Shown here in pieces: positions 1-12,472 of a DNA stretch of 64,000 bases (its first letter is position 1; each line of letters starts with the position of its first letter). A program made the position numbers and the translations under genes. This stretch comes from Polytrichum commune (taxonomy: Eukaryota; Streptophyta; Polytrichopsida; Polytrichales; Polytrichaceae): NCBI GenBank assembly GCA_950295325.1, contig OX485804.1, positions 52,700,001 to 52,764,000 of the forward strand, given 5' to 3'. The notes under the pieces were generated by a model that saw nothing but the letters and a program-made list of their open reading frames with translations, was not told the origin of the DNA and did no database searches.

Positions 1-2914
1 TTGAAGCTGATCTACTACGGATTCTTTCCATGGCAGCACTTGGATCCAAGCCCAAGCTAGAAAGATGGCGACCCATTCTACCGCTAGTGAACTGACGGGC
101 TGTATCATGCTTTCTAGGAACAACTGGTTTATTATCAGCAGTTTTCTTCTTTGCACGATGCTCTGCTAGCATGAGTCTCTTCTTCCGTCGAATAGCAGCT
201 AAGGCTTCTGTTTCCTCTGTAGTCATGTCCTGTTTCACCCAACAAACCAGAGATAAAGTGTCAGCCTGGTGTTGGCAACAACATAAAAGTATCAAGGACA
301 CCTGCCTTGCTAGGAACAGAAGTTATGGCTCATGCCAACTTCCTCTCACATAACAATGGACTCCAAAAAAGCCTACAATTATGCTAACATTCTTAAGTAG
401 CAATGAAGATATGTCAAGACTACAGACATGCATCCCATGGTGATCCTTTCTGATGGTGTATAATTTCTTGATGGGACTAGCAGTTTCTTCTTTAATACAT
501 ACAGATGAGATAAAAAAATTTGAACACAACAATGCTTTACCTCATCACTCATATCCTCATCCTCTCCAGCTGCCTCAGCTGCTGCAGCTCGCTCATCCTC
601 TTCTCTCTCAAGTTCATCTAGCCTTTGAAGAATATCTGGATCAACGAAATCAGCAATATTGTGGCCATCCATAATCTCTGGCACGATATCATCCTTCCAG
701 TCTGGATCCAAAAGCAAGTAGTGCTTGTGCAAGTTCGCTGAGTAAACACCTGTCATAGAAATCCCAACATGTTGAGTCCACAGGTATTGTAATTAGGATT
801 AGCTGCTCCACATCAAACCACTGCATACATACCTAGCAAAGGCATAACTATATACAATACAAGGACTAGGTGATAACCATCTACTGGCCACAAAACAGAG
901 GAATTGACACCAGTACCTGCTCCACCATTCTCATTCTCAAGATCCTTCTCCAATTTCCTCTTCTCAGCTGCCTTGCCTTCAGCTGCCCTTGCATCCAGAA
1001 CTGCCTGAGGAATTACAGCAGGCCGTTCCTTTTGATCCCTCTGCTTTGGCATTGCCACATGTATCCTGTTCAAGCAATCATTGATCTTCTTTGATTTCAT
1101 TTTCACTTCCACACGCATCTGTAGCAGCTTCTCACAGGCAGCATTTTTCACATTGATAATGCCCTCCTCAGTCATGGTACTCATAGTCAGCAAACAATTT
1201 TCATCATCTGCAGGTGCACCATCAACAAGGCCTGCACCAGCCTTAGCAGCCTCTCTCTTCATTTCCTCTATCAACAGTCGATCAGAGTCAGGGAGGGTTT
1301 CAAAAGGCTGAATATCAATTTTATTGCAAGCAACTATCAAAGGCTTGTTCTGGAAAAGAGGCTTGATCGAGTGGAAGAGAGAAGCTTGTTGAGCAATGGT
1401 GTAGCCACAGTTGCCAGAGAGATCCATCACAAAGAGGACTGCCGCTCGCAAATGGGCAAGTGCTGTGATACTCAACATCTCAATCGTGTTACACTCCTCC
1501 AAAGGATGATCCAAAATACCAGGAGTATCAATCACCTGGAGCATACAAGACATTCAGTCAACCAGTAGAACATCTACATGAAGTTACCAATTTCCCAAAT
1601 TCTAACACAATTCCAACATAAATGCACACAACAGCACATTTGAACACCGAGACATGGCCCAACAAAGATAATTCCAGTAGTCCAATTGCTCGGGAAGGGA
1701 CCTCCCAAGCCTAATAACATCCACAGAAAGTCACCAATTTCTCACATTCTCACCAACAAAAATGCACACAACAGCACATTTGAACACCCAGACGAGGCTC
1801 AGCAGATACATTTCCAGCATTACAAAAGGACCCTCAAGGTCTAATAAATATTTGTACCTGCCATCGGAGATACTTGTAGTCTGTATGACCAACAAACAAG
1901 GACTTTGTGGTGAAAGCATAAGGCTGAACGTCCACATCCGCTCGTGTAATTTTGTTGATGAAACTACTCTTCCCAACATTTGGATAGCCACAGATAAGGA
2001 TGGTTCGAGTATTGGGATCTATTGATGGTAGCCTTGACATGTGTTGTCTGACCTGCTCCAAGTATGCCAAACTAGGGCTTACCCTTTTCATCACTGTGCA
2101 CATCCGACCCAAAGCTGCTTTCTTCAAGTTCTTACACCTGGAGTAATTGGACACATTGTGTTACTCATAGAGCAACGCTTCGGCCATAATAAACACTCAT
2201 GGGAGTTTCTCAAAAGTATTATGTTGAGGACTATAGGAGTAACACTTATCTTTTCACAAAAATATTGACGGTTTAATTACCAGTGATCCAATGAGTCCAA
2301 AAAACCAGAAGACAATGCTAGTTAGTAGACTTCTCCTCAAAAGCAGACATGAGGGGGGTTGAAGGAAGGAATAAAAAAACAAAAAAAATCCACTTTATTA
2401 CCAGTTTATACTAACTACAGAACTGAATCCTCTCTGGATGTCACAAACCCCAGTACCCGCTTGGCATAGATTGAAATGACAATAATTTAAATACCTCATA
2501 CATGCAAATGGAAAGAGTCGAGGGTTAAGTGGACACCGACCTGTAGAGAGAATCGCCATACTTCAGCAGGCGAACATAATCCTTAGAAATTTTCTCTATT
2601 AAGTTCCTTGCGGTGTTGAGCTGCCCAAGAGCAAGCTTATAATGGTCCTTGTCATACAAGTGGTTCAAGAGATCGCCATAGAAAGGATGGATATCGTCAA
2701 GACGAGGGAAATCCTCCAAGATGGTGGAAATCTTCTCGTGAAAGTTCGTCTGTGTATACTTCACCTTTCGCATGTAAAACTGCCGGATGCGGTTGATGGC
2801 ATAGCCCTTGTGCACCACGGTGGGAGTCTGCCGCTGTGTCCGCGACAAGATAATATCCACAAACTCCTTGCCCGAAGGCACCACCGTAATCTTCTTGAAA
2901 TTATAGAGCACCAT
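1..2914 (-). CDS. NOG1: Nucleolar GTP-binding protein NOG1 (five exons, C-terminus outside window)
   Basis: GTPase of pre-60S ribosome assembly in nucleolus and nucleus. Reconstructed exons on the minus strand: 2914-2541, 2137-1858, 1535-917, 749-541, 229-1; all junctions are GT-AG and phases agree. About 570 residues are visible; plant NOG1 proteins run about 670, so roughly the last 100 are missing. The N-terminus starts MVLYNFKKI, like plant homologues, which fixes the start at 2914. G motifs: G1 GYPNVGKSS (residues about 175-183), G3 DTPG (221-224), G4 NKID (289-292). A helical NOG1 N-terminal domain precedes the GTPase domain. The coiled, acidic stretch E-R-E-E-D-E-R-A is followed by a basic C-terminal part containing [15 protein letters not shown]. 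No frameshift or lost catalytic residue is seen, so the gene looks functional. From memory, angiosperm NOG1 genes have few or no introns; the four introns here point to another lineage. Identification is very secure. Confidence 0.95.
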
Positions 2915-3095
2915 CTTGCTCCACTTTCACAGCACCCGCAGGTCCTGTGTTGGGAAAAAGAGAGAGACAAAGGAAAGAGAGTGATGACGAACCGGTAACC
3001 AGGCTCGAAGGAGCTTCGAGCACCGGATACAGTAAGGCAGAGCCTCACCGAAAAGGGAAGAGAAACGAACAGGGCTCCAGCCTTGTTGGAGCGCC

Positions 3096-3117
3096 AAACC
3101 CTAAACCTAAAACCCTA
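3096..3117. promoter_or_regulatory. Two telo-box motifs upstream of NOG1
   Basis: AAACCCTAA at 3096-3104 and AAACCCTA at 3110-3117 lie about 180-200 bases upstream of the NOG1 start codon, within the probable 5' leader or core promoter. Telo-boxes are known in plants as promoter elements of ribosomal-protein and ribosome-biogenesis genes, which fits NOG1. The motif is seen directly; its function here is inferred. Confidence 0.55.
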
Positions 3118-3179
3118 CTGACGGATGGATGGATGATATTTTTCTCCGTTGGTTCTGTGGGCGGATGACATTATGACCG

Positions 3180-6100
3180 ACCCAGCCAACCCCCTCCCTT
3201 AAAACATGAACCCTGAAAAGCCTGAGGAGTCAAGTACTTTCTAAGGGTAGAATTAACCCTTAAATGCCTTAGAATTTGCTTTCCTTCAAATAAACAAAAT
3301 CACTTATAAGCAGTGCTTTGACTTTCTGGAAATAAGCCCAGGCATTGAAGGTTCAAGTGGTCGAACTTTCTACCACTCTCGAATCTATGATGAATGAAGA
3401 TCTCCATGAATGATTAATAAAGTTAGCCTTCAAATTAATAACATCTTATAGGAATCTACTTTTTGCATCTACTTTTTGAATTGATTTTTGTTTTGGAAAT
3501 TGAACTTATCTATCATCAAAATCATAAGGGAAAATCTCATAAAGTATCATCAAGAGTTAATAATCCATGATAGATGTTATTAATCTTATGATGGAATGCA
3601 AACAATCGATAATCCTATATGCTTTTTTATATGAATGATGAGATTGTAATGTTTCAAAACCTTAAAAATTCGTGACAAAACATTTTGCATTGTTAGTTTG
3701 ATCAAACACTAGTGCCACTTAACCTAAAGAGTGATGCCTTGGAACTCTAGATTATGAACCCTAATTTCCTCCTAATTCTCACTTAACAACTAAAGTTAAT
3801 AGCTTTAGGGTTGGGCTTCTCTCTCTCTCTCAAATTATAGTTTTCTCCTCACCAATTTTTTTTAGGTAAAAGTTTAGGGAGGGGGAGAGGGGAGGAGCTT
3901 TGGTGTTGGGGTAGGGGTCACTCACATGTGCAACTACCTTATGTGGTGGTCTTAGCTTGTGATTTGTGGATGACAAGTAGGTTGAGATTGATGGTGGTTG
4001 CAGTGTTAGTGCATGAGATTTCAACAATGCATGTATTTGTTACTTGTTTCTAGTACAATATACCATGCGTTGTTTGCGTGATTTGTGATGGTCATTTACA
4101 CATTTTTGTATGGTTTGTGCATTCACTAGCATTGTGAAAATTTCTTGTGAGTTTGAGAGTAGTTTATTAAGACATGATGCATGTGGAAATGACATATGTT
4201 ACCTTTCATACAAATCCATTCCAATATTACTGCTAATCCATCAACAATTGTAAATGTTGCAAAAATTGGCACATGCAAATGGTGACATGCCAAAGTTTGT
4301 GATCATATTGTATCACAAACAAATTACAACATTAGTTGACCAAAATTGCTCTCATGGCATATAATTACAAAACTTAGCCAAGAAAGAAAGAAAGCTATCA
4401 TGTCACTAGGTTGGTTAAAAGGTTAGATAGAAAATGATAAAACACAAGAAAAAACATTGAGTTTCACATGCAATAACATGACCTTATAACTAGCCTATCC
4501 TATGTTAGGATGTATAAACAAACACATTAACAAAGAAAATCTCCTCTTATTCTTAGCCTCCTTGGTGTGTAGTCCCAAGCATCGTCATTTCCTCTTGGGA
4601 ACATGTAAACTCAAAATTGGGAACTCCTAAGGAGTTGTCAGGATGGTGGCCATGTTATGTCTATATCCAGTTTATTTGTTAGAAGCTCATAGAATCCAAC
4701 TAATACACCAAAGACTTGATGCACCTCCAAATTATTGGATGGTGCTATTGTCCTCACAAGTATAATTTGAATGACTAATGACTAAAGTGAAGAATAAACG
4801 CAATTGAAATTATGACCTTTATTTTGAAAAATTACAGGCCGAACCAACTGGACTTGGTTGTGTTTTTGACTTGGATACCCTCAACACTATGTACATCACC
4901 AAAGCCTTTGCCCTAGGACAAGGGACAAACTTGGCAACATTGGGTGCATGACACCAGATGCTCTAATCTTGTAAGAAAGACGAGCAACTTAAACTCATTT
5001 TTTCTCGAATCTTAAGACCACGTTACCCCGATGTCAACCCCGATACACACTACTATGTGCCTTTGGAGTGGCTGCCAATAAAACCCAAGGCCCTTGAGTG
5101 CCCTTTATAAATGACTGGTAGGATATAATAAAATGCAAGGAGCATCTGCAATATCAACCAATTGGGTGGGCATGGTTGGCTAGGACCTAGTATAGGAGCC
5201 ACATATCTTGTCACTTGATTGAAAATTCAAGGTGCCAATTCTAAAATATACATACAAACATGGCATTGCCGAGGATCACCACCACTCAAAGCATTTATGG
5301 CGGGTTTCACATCCAATTATACTTTGGTTGTTCTTACTTTTAACGAACCACGAGAAACATGGGGTTCTAGATATGGCAACCATGCTATGAGTTGCATGGA
5401 TTGGTGTTACCCACCCATATGATGGATATGGTGGGGACGCTCTAAGTTTCTTCATCCAATTCACACATTGTGCATGTTAACTAAAACCCCTGCTAAAAAC
5501 ACAATTTGTTCAAAGTAGAGGCAACTTAATTATGACCCCTACCTAAATTTGTCTCCCAAGTCACCCTCCCATTCAAATACCTCTATCCAATCTAGACCAA
5601 TCCCAATGTAAGTACATAGCTCAAAGGTTAGTATTGAGTGAATTGACTAGTGAGCTTGGGCATTGATTGGACATATCATGGGCTACTTGGGGTCAATAAA
5701 GGCTTATCATGAACTGTAGTTGAGTAGGTTTAGTGATGCATGATGCATGGCATGGAAGATAGCATTGAAGGTAGTAAGTGGTGTGTTGGCTTGTGGACAG
5801 ATCAAGCCATGTGGGGTTCTTGTTCTTAGGGTTAGTGGGGACGATTTTGGGCCCACATGCTAGAATCAAGGATGGACAAATTAAGGTTGTGAAAAGCTAA
5901 CTCAAGGGTAGGATGGGTTGGGAATAGGCTAGATGTGGACAATTAACCCCTATTGTCCTAAACGCCCATAACATGGTTGTGAGCAATTCACTTTGACCCC
6001 TTTGACACTAGCCTGAATGATTTCTTGGTTGTTTCAACTATTCCTTTTATTCATATTTGTCTGCTATGTTATGCCACGTGGATAATTTTGATTCAACGTA

Positions 6101-8300
6101 GTTAGCTATGTTTGGATTAATCCTAATATGGGAGTGTGCTCTCAATTAGTTCACAATGGGTCCGGTCCACGAACCAAAACTTGACATTTGTCACCTCCGT
6201 TGTTTAAGGGCAACATATCCTAATCAAATTATTATTTATTTTTGTTGATCGCTATGTGCAAATGATTCCCAATTGATCTAAAAATTTGTAGGAAACTCAA
6301 ATGCAACATATCCTAAACATCTACCATTGGAAATTCTATTTGGACATGTGTTGGTGGGTGTAAATCCATTTGGAAGGTGCACATTTGTAGCACCGCTGCC
6401 TCAAATTGCAAAGCTTCCCAAAAATTCACAAAATAATGTTTTCAAGATTTGTGTGCTGATTTTAGTAAATATACCGCCCCTCTTTTGAACAAGTGCAACA
6501 TTTTTTCATTTGGAGATGATTTGAGTGGAGGTTCGATAAGAAAACCATCCCTAATTTAATTTCTAAACTTCTGCACCCTCAAAACCAGATAGATAGATAG
6601 AAACTCCGGTCCCTTTTAGGGGCCGGCGTGAATAGAGTGTCCGTTCGTAATGCCAACAACCCGATGCCCACCCTCAAAACCACTATTGATATTCCTATTA
6701 TAAACTCCTACATAAGATAATTTCAACATTTAAATGTTGTATAGTGAGTGCTCACCTCTAACATGCAAACATCTTTACAATTGGATTTGTTAAAAAAACT
6801 TTAGATCTTCAACTATGGTTGTTGAAATTGAGGTCACATTTTCTTGGCAAACTTGAGAGAAATTAGGTGTGGGAAGTTATGGGTTAAAGCTATAAGGAAC
6901 TTGCTTTGCAATTAGGTAATGGCCTATTCAAGGCTCCCCCTATTTGACGGCATAGAGCAGGCTACTACATGTGATGAAAATAATTCATGTTTTATTGAAT
7001 TTTTTCTTTTTCCCTTGTATGACAACGTGGTTGCATGTGCTAAGGCATACATACCATCTCTTATACAATATGGATGCTTAATATATAGGCTAAGGGAGCC
7101 AAAGGATTGGTTTAAGCACCCTCTAGCTTATGTTAAGTTTTCTCATGCAATTCACCCAACTTTGTGCACATGTATCATTTACAAAGTAGAGGTAAGAAGG
7201 CAACCTTTTAAGAAAACCCAAAGGCCTTGCACAAGCTCAAGTTTCTCGTCCCTCCTATTAAGATTCGAGCTTCCATCAAACCAACAAGTGTTTTTTTTTG
7301 TTTACTTTTTCTTGTCTTTGCTGGAGAGCAAGGGCTAGGAGTTCACGGAGTCCGCGTAAACCCATTTGCTAACAGGGTGAAAACGCAACAAATTATATTA
7401 ATATAGAATAAAAATGTTCTCAGACAACTTGACTCCGAAAATGATAACATAGACTCTGAATTAGGGTTGCTTCACACTCTGGCCGAAGGTTGAGAGGTTG
7501 TTGATTTCCACCAATCATTTTGCAAGAAACCAAGAATTTAGCCTCTCAACCCTTCCCACTAGAGACCAAAGTCCAAAGGCTATCGCTCTCCAAAATGTCT
7601 ACATGGCAATACTTACTTACCAAGGTGACGAACTCTCAAAAGAAGTTTGGGTCGGACAATAATGACAACCCAAATTCTGGTCGAGAGGCCGTCGATTTTT
7701 TTTCATTAAAAAAAAAAAAAACTAACAAGATCTTGGCCATTAGATTTGGAGGGGTTGTTTTGAGCAGGAAATAAAGTGAGGTGCTCCTTCTTCCTCAGGT
7801 TCGGATCTAGACTTTGGACTTTGGGCTTGGCCTTTGGAGGCCTCACACTATACCTGGCCAAAGGCTCCAATTCCTATACGTTATTGGCTATGTATTTTCA
7901 GCCCATGTCTTGGACTCTCAACAAAGTTTGGCCATTCAATCCCACGGCCTCTTGACTTGGACGGCCATAGTTTGAAGTGGTCCTTAGTGTAGTGGACGCA
8001 AGCTAGAATGAATCCGCCTTCAATTTTGTAAGGGCTTGTTTTAGCTATCCGCTGCCCAGGGTTTGGTGCTGGAGATAGTCGTCATTATTTACAAATGAGT
8101 GGTGGCAGGAACAGAGGAGGCCAGGGGAGGAGGGCTACATCAGTCAAATCCAACGGTCGAGAAAGCACAGGCAACGTGGCCTCACCAGAAGCTTTCATCG
8201 CCCATAGACTTCTTCTCGACAAAATGGTTGTGTGATTGAGGGGCACTTGGTGTGTCTGGTGGAGATGCTCCGTCAATAGCAACCTCTGTGTCTCTCGGAC
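3180..8300. other. Intergenic region between NOG1 and the Tim44-like gene; no gene seen
   Basis: About 5 kb with no coding segment that I can recognise. The longest open frame (6919-7338, plus) has no family signature, strong lysine and phenylalanine bias and no splice-consistent partner, so it is not called. Minor features are a GATA microrepeat near 6590 and an A-run near 7708. The sequence looks like decayed non-coding DNA. Confidence 0.5.
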
Positions 8301-8308
8301 CCATGCTT

Positions 8309-8322
8309 AAACCCTAAACCCT
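8309..8322 (+). promoter_or_regulatory. Tandem telo-box upstream of the Tim44-like gene
   Basis: AAACCCTAAACCCT at 8309-8322, about 220 bases upstream of the chosen start codon at 8538. The same motif class lies upstream of NOG1. Telo-boxes are known to mark translation-related genes in plants, and a mitoribosome-linked product would fit. The regulatory role is inferred. Confidence 0.5.
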
Positions 8323-8537
8323 GAAACCTTTCTCGCCATAGCTAATGAAGCCACAGCATCGGGCCATGAAACCTACGGATTACAAAACATTTCTTCTCGA
8401 AACCTGTCATACTGACGCGCACGTTGCCACGCAATTTAGTTAGCTTGCGCATTTTTCACTGTGCATATTGCAATTTGTGTGTGGCGGATTGAGGCAGGGT
8501 TCTGGTTGCACTCGGGGTTTGAGGGTGGTGGGGAGGA

Positions 8538-11500
8538 ATGGCACATCTGGGTCGCCATTTCAGGCTCCTCTCTCGCCGTTTGGCAATCGAACTTTCCTCC
8601 CCCGCGTCTTCACGTTCCGCATTGTACGGGGGTTGCTGGAGATCGGATGATGTGATGATGGTGTCCATGCGAGGGCTCTCAACAGCCTCGATTAGGGATG
8701 GGATTTTTTTTTCGTTTGAGGCGTGTGGGGGTGACAAGGAATGGTCCTCTCGCAAGGGCTTGGATTCGAGAGCAACACCTGGCCTGCCAAGATGGATGGA
8801 TTCAAGACAGTTTGCCACCGTAGCTTCCTCTTTTGTAGGTGAATTGGCAATCCATCCACGCCCCCTAGCTATACATTTGAGGTTCCAACATGCCAGGCTG
8901 ATGATATAAACGGGAGTACGTATACAGTTGTTTTTTATTCACTCATATCAATAATTCACTTGAGTGCGGTGCAAATATATGACAAAAATGGTCTTGGAAA
9001 ATCTGAATGTGCCCTGATTAAATACCATGGCGCAGAATTTGCACAATTGCCTCTTCTTGACGCATTCTACATTTCCGAACTTAATTCTGCTATTTGGAAA
9101 CATGTTCCACATCATGTTATCCAGTTGAGATAACTAAACTGCGAATATGTATATATATATATATATATGTATTCCCTTCAAACCAACGAGCTGCTCCCTG
9201 CATTTATCGATGGCAGTTAGTAAGAATCGTTGTGATCGCAGTTGTCTTTGGGATTAGTATGTCCCCGACATTGCCCATTCTCGCACCATCTATGTCACTC
9301 AATTGAACGTTGTTCATGCTGACCTAGTGTTGTGTGATCTCATCCGCAGGCAAAGGCATTCTTCAATCACCTGCACTGGTAATAATCTTGCTTCTCCATG
9401 TCAGTTGTAGGAATTCCTTTCCAATGGGGTTCCTTTTCTTATGGCGTTATGATGATTATCAAATTGCTGTTCCTTATACACATTTATTGGCAAATTCAGG
9501 TCGTTAGTATGTTGCGAGTTATGAGACAAGTAGCCTCCAATTTGTAAAGCAGTTGTAGCATTCAACAACCCTAAGATTGGATGTGCCATGTACAATGCGT
9601 CAAAATGTTTATCAATATGGGGAACAGATGATTGATGCACGAACTTGGCCAAGGGGAGACCGTGGTTTTGCAAAGGCTGTTGCTTTACCTCCTCAAATGC
9701 AAAAACCAGTAAGCAATATACAACCGTATCGTTTCGTTTTCTTTCATTTCTTTCAATCAGCTCTATTATTATTTGTATTTGCAAAGGAGAAGGTTGTACA
9801 TGTGCTTTTCTAATACTGCTCACATGTCATCCTCAGTCTTCAGAGGTTCATTTTAAGTTTAGGGTTATTTATGGATCTCCTCTTCTCAAGATTGCTCCTG
9901 GTTTATAATGAATTCATCTATTCATGACACAGATGAAGTTACGGGTATATCAAGGGAGTCCTGGAGTCATAGGAGAACCATATAAACCCCCTCCACCTCC
10001 CCTTCCTATACTCAGACGGTTTGTCCTCTTGAACTCTCAGCCTCTCTTGAATTGGTCACTTGTTTCAGTTATTGTTCATAATGTAGGTTAATGAAGTATG
10101 CCTTTGGTCTCTTAAATTGCGTTTTTGTTTTTTGCATCTATACTTGTTTTCTTTTATGAGGTACTGGGGGGTTGTCTTCCATTAGTTTCTTCTCTAGAAG
10201 GCGACCTACTTGCTGTGCAATAATGTGGTTTTGGCACAGGTGGTTCACCAAAGAAGGATGGCAAATCAGAAGGCAGAATGTTATAGCCATGGTATATATG
10301 GATTCAACACCTAGTGAACTCTTTGAAGTGTTTATAGAAGCTTCCTTATTAGACACATTGGTAAAACCTTGTCAGAATATATATATCCTGCTCATAGACT
10401 ACACAAGAGTTCCCAGGACAAGAAGACACTGCCTCATTGATAGTCACTTGCAGATGGAACACTTAACATTCACATAATCTTCCTAAACTAACCTGTAATC
10501 TCACCTGGTGCAAGTTTGACATATGCTGGGTGTGAACACCTCTGTTGCATATCCTATTTACATATTGTCACTGTGGCACTCATGAACAGTTGAGGACAGG
10601 CTTCACATTGGCAAAAATACGTCAGAAGACCAAAGGTTATAGCCAAGCTAAATTCTATAGGGAGGCTACTGATCTTTATAAAGAGGTGAGTTTTCCTTGG
10701 GTCCTTGTGTTAGTTTTTTTGTACATGTAGGGAATCTTCTAGGGTTGATTTTTTATTGAAAACACAAAAAATCCAATGTAATGTATCTGGAAATTTGTTG
10801 GTGCAGATAAACAGCGCCTTGGCACAGGGAGATCGCTCAGTACTTCGCAACCTTGTCACTGATAAAGTTTTGACAGTGAGTCTTCTTTCTTACTCCTTAT
10901 TTGCAAAAATGGTTGCTTCCTCAACTGTTTTCCTCTCTTTCTCAGCAAAATACACTAACAAATGTGAAGGTGGATGATAGAGCTAACACCAGAAAGGATG
11001 CACATCTTAGCAAATTTTTAATTCAATTTTATGGGTTGTATTATTCAATAAGTGGTAGGCCATCTACACTTTGTATCATTCAACGAGTCATGGATTTTTA
11101 AGAATCTTGCAAATTTGTTTAACCATTGCCAGGGTTGATGCAGGCTGTCTGTTCCATGTCTTCACTAGGTTCTTTCTCACTATTTTGCCACCTGAACCAT
11201 TTTTTTTGTTTCCTTTCCATGGCTGGTAGGGAATGAAGAAGGAGCTGAAGCACAGGGAGCAAGCCTGGGCTTCTGTAAAGTGGGAGCTTGTGGGTCCAAT
11301 CAAGAGGATACGTACGTTGCAAGGCCGTTTGGTAAGTATTATTTGATGTTTGCACTCCTTGAAATCTTTCTGAAATATATCCTGGATGGAAGTTCTAAGG
11401 TTGAGGCATCTAAAACCGATAAGAAAGAGAGTTTGCATCTGTGTAGAAGCAATAGCAAAGAATTATTTTTCTTGCGAAGAGAAACAAATTCCAAGGAGAA

Positions 11501-12472
11501 TCTTATTTTTTTTATTTTTTTTATTTTTCATGAATATGGAAATTGTTACAAACTTTGAAGTGGTAAAGTTAGGGTAACACATAGTTGATCTATAGGTTAA
11601 CCCATAACCACTCATCTAAATGCTATTGTTTGGCTATGAAAGTATGATAACTCCATGGTTTAACTCTTATGGGGGTAATGAATCAGAAGCCAACACCATG
11701 TAGCTTAAACCTTATATGTTGGCATTACATGACCCTAGTGAGTGGTTTAATGGTCCTGGTCGACTATGGATGTCTTGACCTTAAAATTTGTATTTTGCAG
11801 ATAGGAGTTGATGAGAAAAATATGGACACAGCATTTGCACAAATTACCCTGCGTATCATCAGTAACCAAGTAAGTGTTGTGTTGTGCTGGGAGATATCTG
11901 GTCAAATTGCTGGATCAGTTGTCATATTACCATTGGTTTCAATAGTTGCTCATGACTCCAATGCCTATATTTTTTGGATTATGTAACATTGGAAGGTGTT
12001 TTGTATGTTTGTAGAAATTTGCAGCATATGATAAGCAAGGGAAGGTTATTGCTGGAGATCCTGAAAAAGAGGTCAGTATGCCCATCTTATGGTCAACTTT
12101 GTTTCAGAATCATTCCCTATGTGTGGAAGAGGATAGAAGTCCTCATGAATGAGGATGTGCTTGATTCATCTGAGTAGTTTGGCTCTTATTGTTGGGCGAA
12201 TCTCACAGATCTTAATATAATCCAACTTTGTGATTTCTGCATCTGGTTACTTGAATTTTCTTGTCAATCAATGTATTTTCATTTAGGTTTATGGCTGAAC
12301 GCTGGTAGTGTCATAGGACAATAAAGCAGAATGTGAGACCCAGTCCTAATTGTTGCGGGATAAACGATGTTGATTATTTTTACAGCTTACTGTGGAGGAT
12401 ATATGGGTGTTTGAGAGACAACTCTCCCACCCAGAGTTGAGGTGGCGCTTGTGTGGTCGCCTTAATGTTTGA
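8538..12472 (+). CDS. Mitochondrial Tim44-like domain protein, mL45-like (11 exons)
   Basis: Predicted mitochondrial protein of 365 residues in the Tim44-like family, which includes mitoribosomal mL45 and membrane-tethering Mba1. Its probable role is binding the mitoribosome or import machinery at the inner membrane. Exons: 8538-8838, 9350-9378, 9559-9708, 9933-10018, 10240-10291, 10590-10685, 10807-10875, 11230-11331, 11801-11869, 12015-12071, 12386-12472. Every intron is GT-AG and all phases close, ending in TGA. The N-terminus (MAHLGRHFRLLSRRLAIEL) is rich in Arg, Ser and Leu, like a targeting presequence, and SMRGLSTAS resembles a processing site. Residues about 160-190 carry a proline stretch (YKPPPPPLPILRRW). 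The Tim44-like fold runs from about 215 to the end (FYREATDLYKE, LRNLVTDKVLT, WELVGPIKRI, DIWVFERQL). It resembles the Arabidopsis 'Tim44-related' protein as I remember it. Family assignment is good; exact function is less sure. Exons 1-3 are the least certain part. Confidence 0.85.
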
